Part shown: positions 58,081 through 64,000 of the stretch, in pieces
Numbering within the stretch: position 1 is the first letter of the stretch
How the letters are laid out: each line of letters opens with the position of its first letter
Source of the DNA: RGIG4097 sp964599875
GTDB lineage: Bacteria > Bacillota > Clostridia > Christensenellales > CAG-917
Assembly: GCA_964599875.1 (NCBI GenBank)
Contig: CAZRHE010000011.1
Coordinates: 1-64,000, forward strand
Length of the DNA stretch: 64,000 nt
Reading direction: 5' to 3'
Notes under the pieces: generated by a model
The model's database searches: none
The model's input: the letters and a program-made list of their open reading frames with translations, nothing else
What the model was told of the DNA's origin: nothing
Program-made: the position numbers and the translations under genes

Positions 58081-59286
58081 TTAACCTATCATTTCGTTCG
58101 CGCCGACGGTCGCGCCTTCGGGGAGAACGTAGTGCGGAGCGATTACGCTGATTTTCCATTCGCCGGGCTTACACTCTTCGAGAGTTTCGCCGACGACGGC
58201 GTTTTTGCCGACTGTCGCATCCCAACCGACGATTGAAAATCTGACGTCCGCGCCGTCTTCTATGGTCGCGCCGGGCATTATGATCGAGCCTTCGACGTAG
58301 GCGTCTTTGCCGATATAAACGGAGTGCGAAATCACGCTGTCTTTAACCGTGCCGTGTACGACGGTACCCTCTGAAATAAGGCAGTTTTTGACTCTGCCCG
58401 TAGACGAGATGAAGTGAGGTGGTTCCGCCATATTTCTTGCGTAAATCTTCCACTTGTCGTCGTCGAGATTAAGTCCGCCTTCTCCGCCGCGGAGAATGTC
58501 CATATTCGCTTCCCAGAGAGAGGAAATGGTTCCGACGTCCTTCCAGTAGCCGTTGAATTGATATGCAAACATTCTTTGTCCGTCCGCAAGCATTTTGGGG
58601 ATAATGTTTTTGCCGAAGTCGTTTTCGCTGTCCTTATCGTTTTCGTCGTCGATGAGATAACGGCGGAGTACGCTCCAAGTGAAAACGTATATTCCCATAG
58701 ACGCTTTCGTGCTTTTGGGATTTTTGGGTTTTTCCTCGAATTCCACGATTTCGGAACTGTTCTTTTTAAGATTCAAAATTCCGAAACGGCTTGCCTCTTC
58801 GATAGGCACGTCGAGGACGGCTATCGTGCAATCCGCGCGGTTTGCTTTATGCTTTTTGAGCATATCCGCATAATCCATTTTGTAGATATGGTCGCCCGAA
58901 AGCAACACGACGTATTCGGGCGAATAACTGTCCACGAAATCTATGTTTTGATAGATTGCGTTTGCTGTACCCTTGTACCATTCGCCCGACTTCGCGCGCA
59001 TAAACGGAGGCAAAACGAAAATACCGCCGTTGAGCCTGTCAAGGTCCCAAGGCTGTCCGTTGCCTATGTATTGATGCAGTTCAAAAGGACGATATTGCGT
59101 CAACACGCCTATCGTATCGATACCGCTGTTTATGCAGTTCGAAAGCGGAAAGTCGATGATACGATACTTTGCGCCGAAAGGCACTGCGGGTTTCGCCACG
59201 TCGTTGGTCAACACGCCCAGACGAGTGCCTTGTCCGCCCGCGAGCAACATCGCAAGACATTCTTTTTTCTTGCCGTTAGAACTCAT
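58081..59286 (-). CDS. glgC: Glucose-1-phosphate adenylyltransferase
   Basis: 401 residues. Intact catalytic loop LAGGQGTRLGVLTNDVAKPA, then PFGAKYRIIDFPLSN, the LSGDHIYKMDY metal motif and the FEEKPKNP lysine motif. The C-terminal hexapeptide beta-helix is present. It makes ADP-glucose from ATP and glucose-1-phosphate, the committed step of glycogen synthesis. The start overlaps the glgB stop (ATGA). Works with GlgD. Confidence 0.98.
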   Translation of the reverse strand: MSSNGKKKECLAMLLAGGQGTRLGVLTNDVAKPAVPFGAKYRIIDFPLSNCINSGIDTIGVLTQYRPFELHQYIGNGQPWDLDRLNGGIFVLPPFMRAKSGEWYKGTANAIYQNIDFVDSYSPEYVVLLSGDHIYKMDYADMLKKHKANRADCTIAVLDVPIEEASRFGILNLKKNSSEIVEFEEKPKNPKSTKASMGIYVFTWSVLRRYLIDDENDKDSENDFGKNIIPKMLADGQRMFAYQFNGYWKDVGTISSLWEANMDILRGGEGGLNLDDDKWKIYARNMAEPPHFISSTGRVKNCLISEGTVVHGTVKDSVISHSVYIGKDAYVEGSIIMPGATIEDGADVRFSIVGWDATVGKNAVVGETLEECKPGEWKISVIAPHYVLPEGATVGANEMIG

Positions 59287-61172
59287 TTTTTATCCTCCTT
59301 ATCTTCGGGGACTAAAATCATCACCGAATTTTTGGGTATATTTACTTTTATCGAATAATCGTATCCGTGAGCGGGTTTTCCCACCGCGCGGAAGGACGGA
59401 CGGCGTTCTTCTTCGCCGCCGTATTTTTTGAGAGGGGAATAAAGTTCCGCTCTGTAAATTTTGTTTTCGGGAACGCCCATGACGTATTTAAGTCGTTCGA
59501 CGGGAGAGAAATTGACCACGACTACGACGTACTTCCCGTCTGCGGACGAGCGAGTGAAAGATATAATATTCTGCGCGTTGTCGTCCACCACTATCCACTT
59601 GAAACCGTCGTACGAGCAGTCGAGTTGCCAAAGTTCTTTGTGTTCGAGATAAAACGCGTTCAAATCTTTGATGAATTTTCTGAACGTGCGATGACGGGGA
59701 TAGTCGAGCAAGAACCAATCGAGTTCCTGCGAATAATTCCACTCTATGAACTGCGCGAACTCGTTGCCCATAAAGTTGAGTTTTTTGCCGGGGTGCGCCA
59801 TCATATAGCCGTAGAACGCTTTCAAACTTTCGAATTTTTGGTCGTATTCTCCCGGCACTTTGTTTATCATACTGCACTTGCCGTGCACGACTTCGTCGTG
59901 AGAAATGGGGAGAATATAATTTTCGCTATACGCGTAAGTTATCGCGAAAGTGAGGTTGTTGTGATTGTCTTTTCTGAAAAACGGGTCGAGGGACAGATAA
60001 TGCAAACTGTCGTTCATCCAACCCATATTCCACTTGAAATTGAATCCGAGTCCGCCGAGATACGCGGGTTTCGTGACCATAGGAAACGCAGTGGATTCTT
60101 CGGCTATGGTGATAACTCCGCGGTGTTTTGACAAAATCGCAGTGTTCATTCTCTGCAAAAATTCCTTTGCTTCGAGATTGTAGTTGCCGCCGTATTGATT
60201 GGGAATCCACTCCCCGTCCTTTCTGCCGTAATCGAGATAAAGCATACTTGCGACGGCGTCGCAACGCATTCCGTCTATATGATAGGTGTCAAACCAGAAC
60301 ATTGCCGCGGATATAAGGAAACTTCTGACTTCGTTTTTGCCGAAATCGTAAACTTTGGTGCCCCATTCCTTATGCTCTCCCTTTCTCGGATCCGCATATT
60401 CGTAAAGGGAAGTGCCGTCGAAATTGCTCAGTCCATGTTGATCACGAGGAAAATGCGCAAGCACCCAGTCCAAAATGACGCCTATGCCGGCGCGGTGACA
60501 TCTGTCCACGAATTCCATAAAATCTTTGGGAGTGCCGTAGCGGGAAGTGGGAGCGAACATTCCCGTGACCTGATATCCCCAACTGCCCTCGAAAGGATAT
60601 TCCGTGAGGGGCATAAATTCGATATGGGTGTATCCCATTTTCTTGACGTAAGGGATGAGTTCGTCGGCAAGCGCGGAATAGGAGAAGAAATTGCCGTCCG
60701 CATACTTTCTCCAACTGCCGATATGGACTTCGTAAATATTCATGGGAGAGCCGTAAGGGTCGTAATCCTTTCTTGCTTTCATCCACTTTCCGTCTTTCCA
60801 GTGATAGCCGCTTACGTCGTAAAGTTTGCTTGAATTTGCAGGCGCGGTTTCGAAATGCAAACCATAGGGGTCGCACTTGAAAATCGTTTGTCCGTCCGCA
60901 CCCGTGACGGCGTACTTATAGTTGTCGTACTGCTTCAATCCGGGAATGAAAGTATACCAAGTGCCGTCCGAAGAGGATTCCATAACGTTGTTTTCGGGAT
61001 TCCAATCGTTGAAATCGCCTACGACGGACACGCTTTTCGCGTTGGGTGCCCATACTGCAAAATTCCAGCCTTCGACTCCGTTTTCCGTTGCGGGACACGG
61101 CGAAAACATCCTTTGAGCCTCAAAGTTCGTACCCTCGTGGAATAGATACGTGGCGTAACTGTCTATCTTCAT
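59283..61172 (-). CDS. glgB: 1,4-alpha-glucan branching enzyme
   Basis: 629 residues. A CBM48 domain (about 20-125, WAPNAKSVSVVGDFNDWNPE) is followed by the GH13 barrel with GVILDWVLAHFPRD, GMRCDAVASMLYLDYGR (nucleophile Asp), IAEESTAFP (acid/base Glu) and LPISHDEVVHGK (third Asp). It makes alpha-1,6 branches in glycogen. It is the first gene of the operon, with a consensus promoter upstream, and overlaps glgC by four bases. Confidence 0.98.
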   Translation of the reverse strand: MKIDSYATYLFHEGTNFEAQRMFSPCPATENGVEGWNFAVWAPNAKSVSVVGDFNDWNPENNVMESSSDGTWYTFIPGLKQYDNYKYAVTGADGQTIFKCDPYGLHFETAPANSSKLYDVSGYHWKDGKWMKARKDYDPYGSPMNIYEVHIGSWRKYADGNFFSYSALADELIPYVKKMGYTHIEFMPLTEYPFEGSWGYQVTGMFAPTSRYGTPKDFMEFVDRCHRAGIGVILDWVLAHFPRDQHGLSNFDGTSLYEYADPRKGEHKEWGTKVYDFGKNEVRSFLISAAMFWFDTYHIDGMRCDAVASMLYLDYGRKDGEWIPNQYGGNYNLEAKEFLQRMNTAILSKHRGVITIAEESTAFPMVTKPAYLGGLGFNFKWNMGWMNDSLHYLSLDPFFRKDNHNNLTFAITYAYSENYILPISHDEVVHGKCSMINKVPGEYDQKFESLKAFYGYMMAHPGKKLNFMGNEFAQFIEWNYSQELDWFLLDYPRHRTFRKFIKDLNAFYLEHKELWQLDCSYDGFKWIVVDDNAQNIISFTRSSADGKYVVVVVNFSPVERLKYVMGVPENKIYRAELYSPLKKYGGEEERRPSFRAVGKPAHGYDYSIKVNIPKNSVMILVPEDKEDKK

Positions 61173-61200
61173 AGTTGCTCCTAAATATCGCTATGCAAAG

Positions 61201-61229
61201 ATTATAACAAATAATTTAATTCTATTCAA
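61201..61229 (-). promoter_or_regulatory. Glycogen operon promoter
   Basis: Minus strand TTGAAT (61224-61229), 17-base spacer, perfect TATAAT (61201-61206), 28 bases before the glgB start. Confidence 0.75.
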
Positions 61230-61344
61230 TAAGAAAGCGAAACTTTTTAACACATTTTTGTGAAAATTTACAAATTGCATAAAAATTTCCGTTTAATTTA
61301 ACTATTTTTGTAACTTTTGCGTATATTTTGCGACAAATTTCGTT

Positions 61345-62154
61345 TTAGTCCGCAATCATTTTGACGATTTCGTCTGCGTCAAGCGCGCGCAAAACGTCGG
61401 CGTCGACGCTTTCAGGGAGATTATCGCGCACCGCAAGCGCGGATTTTTCATCCTCGAATATTCCGACGACGGCAGAGCCGCTACCCGTCAAAACGACGTC
61501 CGTCGCGCCTGCATTAAGCAAAATTCTCCTTGCCGTCGCAACTCCCGAATTAAGCATACGAGCCGCTCTTTCAAGGTCGTTTCTTCTCTTTCCGTATCGG
61601 CCTACTCCGTAGCGGTCGAATAGCGCGTACGCGTCCTTGCTGTCCACTCCGCCGCGCGGATAAACAACGACGAAATGCAAATCGCATTTCCCAAGGTCTT
61701 CCACCACTTCGCCTACTCCCGAAATCCTTGCGTATCCGCCCTTTGCCATATAGGGTGCGTCCGAGCCTACGGACAACAAAAACCCGTCGTCTAACCACAC
61801 GTTTTTGATTTTTGCAAGCGCAAGCACGACTGCGACCGCACTTGCCGTCGAGCCGCCCATTCCCTTTCCTAACGGCACGTTTTTTTCAAGGCGCAATTCC
61901 GCGTTTACTTCCCCGTATCTCTTTTCAAAAAGCGCTATCGCCTTATCGATTAAGGGGCGGAACCTATCTTTATCGAATCCGTCAAGGGCGCAAACTATCT
62001 CGGTTTTCACTCCGCCAGACTCGGTTTTTCGATATTCTACCCTATCGAAAACGTTGACGGACACCGCTTGCATATCAAGAGTATGCAAGTTTTCTCTCCT
62101 GCCCGTCACGGCAAGGGACAGATTGATTTTCCCGGGTACGATTATTTCGAACAT
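61345..62154 (-). CDS. ispE: GHMP kinase, probably 4-diphosphocytidyl-2-C-methyl-D-erythritol kinase
   Basis: 269 residues from the ATG at 62154; the frame is open to 62205, but that part is hairpin sequence. IVPGKINLSLAVTGRR opens the GHMP fold, with the ATP loop VPLGKGMGGSTASAVA (about 93-107) and a C-terminal VVLTGSGSAVVGIF motif. IspE phosphorylates an intermediate of the MEP isoprenoid pathway. The GYH motif usually after GRR is missing and the ATP loop is GKGMGGST rather than GLGGGSS, so the protein is divergent. The neighbourhood (SPOCS-LysM protein, Veg family) is the normal Clostridia context for ispE, which supports the call. A hairpin sits immediately before the start. Confidence 0.82.
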   Translation of the reverse strand: MFEIIVPGKINLSLAVTGRRENLHTLDMQAVSVNVFDRVEYRKTESGGVKTEIVCALDGFDKDRFRPLIDKAIALFEKRYGEVNAELRLEKNVPLGKGMGGSTASAVAVVLALAKIKNVWLDDGFLLSVGSDAPYMAKGGYARISGVGEVVEDLGKCDLHFVVVYPRGGVDSKDAYALFDRYGVGRYGKRRNDLERAARMLNSGVATARRILLNAGATDVVLTGSGSAVVGIFEDEKSALAVRDNLPESVDADVLRALDADEIVKMIAD

Positions 62155-62158
62155 AACA

Positions 62159-62182
62159 AGATAGCCTCGCAAGGCTATCTTA
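62159..62182 (-). promoter_or_regulatory. Hairpin covering the ispE ribosome-binding region
   Basis: aagatagcct-cgca-aggctatctt (minus-strand equivalent), a 10-bp stem ending four bases before the ispE ATG. The only GAGG near the start is inside it, so it may hide the ribosome site. Confidence 0.5.
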
Positions 62183-62205
62183 TCATATCCGACGAATTTT
62201 AGCAA

Positions 62206-63684
62206 CTAACGGGAAATATTACGGAAATACAAAACTCTTTCTCCCTCGGATAAAGGCTCGACGAGAGAAGGATTTTGTTCGAGAATTTTTTCAGGGGTTG
62301 CGGTGAGCGCCTTGCAAACGTCCCAAAGTCCGTCCCCTTCCCTTGCGATATACACCGAAAGTCCCGAATTGTTAACTTCTTTTTCTTCTCCCACGTCCAC
62401 CGACGAAACGACGGTCACGGTGTTTTCGACGTATTCTTCTACGGATATATAAAGGGTGATTGCAAACGCGATTTCGCCGTCGCGTTTAGGCTTTGCGTCT
62501 ATCTTCCCTACGATTGCGCGAGCACGCACTTCTCCGTCGATATCCGTCGTTAGAATACTTGAAAACGGCACTTCCGCTCTGACGGAATCCACGCCGTCTT
62601 CCCCCTCGTACAACACGGATACGAGGACTATTCCGTCCACTCTGACGCCGCCGTCTTCCGCTATCGCTTTTGCGATTTGCACGCTCGACCAAGGGATTGC
62701 GATTATCCTATCCGCGCGCTTTCCGTCGTCGAGAGTTGCGATGCCGTCTATCTTCTCTTCGAAAAACGCGGTGCGCGTAATCGAACTACTTATGATTTCT
62801 TCTCTTGCAAGGGTGGTTTCGTGCGTCAAACTGAACACGTCGGAAATAATCGCCGTTTCCGACATTCTAAACGCCTTGATTTTGATATTCAAATCCGCCT
62901 CGAATCTGAGCACGTTTTCTCCCGTGACGCCTGCAAGCACTATGCGCGATTTTTTGACGGACGCATATGCGGCGATTATATCCCCCTCTTTCACGCCCTC
63001 GACTTCGATTTCGTCCGTTTTTGCAATCTCAAAAGAGGCGGTGCGGATTTCCTCTCCTTCGGTGTAAGTCACGGTTGCGGTCGTAATCGTTTCTACGCTC
63101 ACTGCGTTTTCGCTTGCCGTCGCGCTTTTTACGATAGTATCCGCGGACAAAGACAACACCTTGCCGACTTCCCCGACCGTCGTTTCTTCTTCTACGGGGA
63201 TAACGACGCTTTTGGACGATACAAATTCGGGGACTACGATATCGGAATTTGTCACAAGACAGTCTTCCGCCTCGCTCAAATATTCATTTTCGCCAACCGA
63301 AACGGTTTGCACGCTCACGACCACCACGGCGGACAGAGTAATCGAATCACCCGTCGTGACGTCGCTTTCTCCGACGACTACGAATGCGTCCGCCCTGTCG
63401 TCCGAGGATACGTCCCCCTCTACTCTGACGGTGAAATCCGCGTTGTAACTCACGCCTTGTTCGACGTTGTCCGTGTCTATATACAGCAATTTGAATTCCG
63501 CTCTGCCCTCCGCCTCGACGTATCCGTCGCTTGCGGTTGCGGACAAGACCTTGCCGTCCACTGCAAGAGATAGGATTTTCGCGACTTTTTCGGAATCTAC
63601 GCCACTCGGCGTAAACTCGACCACTCGCTCTACGCTCTCGAAAGTTTTTATCGTTGCGGGATTTGTTTTTTCGTACTTGAACAT
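62206..63684 (-). CDS. SPOCS (DUF3794) repeat protein with C-terminal LysM
   Basis: 492 residues from the ATG at 63684, which follows GGAGGCG (an ATG 12 bases earlier overlaps that site). About three DUF3794/SPOCS beta-rich domains occupy residues 20-430, seen as repeated blocks such as KILSLAVDGKVLSATAS and KVLSLSADTIVKSATAS. A LysM domain closes it (about 445-492: YIAREGDGLWDVCKALTATP then ILEQNPSL). This is the architecture of SipL/SpoVID-type spore-coat morphogenesis factors, where LysM contacts SpoIVA. It suggests an endospore-forming ancestry. It is upstream of ispE and divergent from the veg-family gene, with only 46 bases between start codons. Confidence 0.9.
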   Translation of the reverse strand: MFKYEKTNPATIKTFESVERVVEFTPSGVDSEKVAKILSLAVDGKVLSATASDGYVEAEGRAEFKLLYIDTDNVEQGVSYNADFTVRVEGDVSSDDRADAFVVVGESDVTTGDSITLSAVVVVSVQTVSVGENEYLSEAEDCLVTNSDIVVPEFVSSKSVVIPVEEETTVGEVGKVLSLSADTIVKSATASENAVSVETITTATVTYTEGEEIRTASFEIAKTDEIEVEGVKEGDIIAAYASVKKSRIVLAGVTGENVLRFEADLNIKIKAFRMSETAIISDVFSLTHETTLAREEIISSSITRTAFFEEKIDGIATLDDGKRADRIIAIPWSSVQIAKAIAEDGGVRVDGIVLVSVLYEGEDGVDSVRAEVPFSSILTTDIDGEVRARAIVGKIDAKPKRDGEIAFAITLYISVEEYVENTVTVVSSVDVGEEKEVNNSGLSVYIAREGDGLWDVCKALTATPEKILEQNPSLVEPLSEGERVLYFRNISR

Positions 63685-63730
63685 ATTCGCCTCCATATTC
63701 GATAAAATCTATGCGGACGGCAATGCAGTT

Positions 63731-64000
63731 ATGCAAGGAAGAATAAAAATCGAAAACTACGTCAATAATCGGACTATGAGAGAAGTCGGAAAAAGTTTTT
63801 TAGAATCCAAGTCGCAAGTAGAGAAATACGTGGGCGTGCGCGCTATCATTAAGATTTGCGAGCGACACGGCAAAGAAACCCTCGTATACGGCACGGTAGA
63901 CCGTCTTTTCCCGTCCGTATTCACGGTGCGCCTTGACGGCGGAGAAATCCGCTCGTTTTCATACAGCGACGTCCACACGGGCAACGTCATCTTCCCCCGC
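63731..64000 (+). CDS. Veg family protein (DUF1021), truncated by window end
   Basis: At least 90 residues, open at the right edge. The recognisable Veg core is ETLVYGTVDRLFPSVFTVRL followed by SFSYSDVHTGNVIF, a small SH3-like beta barrel. Compared with Bacillus Veg, the N-terminus is longer (about 30 extra residues) and diverged, with no KANxGRKK motif. Veg stimulates biofilm gene expression in Bacillus; in Clostridia the role is unknown. The order veg, then spore protein and ispE, is conserved in Firmicutes, which supports the call. No strong Shine-Dalgarno precedes 63731, so the start is provisional. Confidence 0.8.
   Translation, partial: MQGRIKIENYVNNRTMREVGKSFLESKSQVEKYVGVRAIIKICERHGKETLVYGTVDRLFPSVFTVRLDGGEIRSFSYSDVHTGNVIFPR

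Noticed and set aside
1..64000. CRISPR arrays, insertion sequences, prophage genes
   Set aside because: No regularly spaced repeats with unique spacers, no transposase and no phage structural proteins were seen.

Overview
This is a chromosomal stretch of a sporulation-lineage anaerobic Firmicute (class Clostridia; a Christensenellales-like gut lineage is my guess). The basis is gene content: pyruvate:ferredoxin oxidoreductase, glycyl-radical ribonucleotide reductase, EFR1-type ferredoxin flavoprotein, a GlgC/GlgD pair, a SPOCS-LysM spore-morphogenesis-type protein next to ispE and a Veg-family gene. No rRNA, CRISPR array, transposase or prophage is visible. The mobile-type signals are one Mpi-like serine recombinase and several families of short dispersed repeats.

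Layout. 1-7.2 kb: mixed region with dispersed repeats, a candidate pseudoknotted small RNA (about 497-626), a Cys-rich hypothetical protein, a serine invertase, a DUF4062 protein coupled to an inositol-monophosphatase-family gene, tRNA-Gln and tRNA-Pro, a MarR regulator with a probably leaderless mRNA, and a lipoprotein preceded by a promoter lying between 16-bp inverted repeats (a candidate phase-variable switch). 7.2-17.4 kb: PFOR, a DUF2804 protein, then a CvpA-like membrane protein followed by a 1458-residue repeat protein. 17.4-23.2 kb: acetyltransferase, Fic protein with an iteron operator, MnmM-like methyltransferase, Gfo/Idh/MocA oxidoreductase, AzlCD, HAD phosphatase. 23.4-29 kb: anaerobic NrdD fused to a C-terminal redoxin, then a thioredoxin-reductase homologue lacking the usual NADPH motif; tRNA-Asn with two 170-bp tandem repeats; an amidohydrolase. 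29-34 kb: an Lrp-like regulator and a split transhydrogenase whose second subunit carries three tandem copies of the nucleotide-binding domain III. 34-45.7 kb: two-component system, EFR1 protein, epimerase, M20 peptidase, radical SAM protein, MBL hydrolase, CDF transporter, phosphoesterase, uracil-DNA glycosylase and DUF896. 45.8-48.4 kb: a four-gene operon around a macro-domain protein, with two domains shuffled between its members. 48.7-61.2 kb: an MFS transporter, GH13 amylase and a complete glycogen operon (glgB-C-D-A-P). 61.3-64 kb: ispE, SPOCS-LysM protein, and the start of a veg-family gene.

How the genes fit together. PFOR makes reduced ferredoxin. The flavoprotein beside nrdD looks like the ferredoxin-dependent type of thioredoxin reductase, so electrons could run from pyruvate through ferredoxin and the flavoprotein to the redoxin tail of NrdD. 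The transhydrogenase would exchange hydride between nicotinamide pools, but all three domain-III copies have lost the Lys-Arg-Ser motif that normally grips the NADP 2'-phosphate. The glycogen operon stores and mobilises alpha-glucan, with the GH13 enzyme and transporter downstream. The most unusual items are the triplicated domain III, the macro-domain operon, the NrdD-redoxin pair, the putative promoter switch and the recurring leaderless start geometry.
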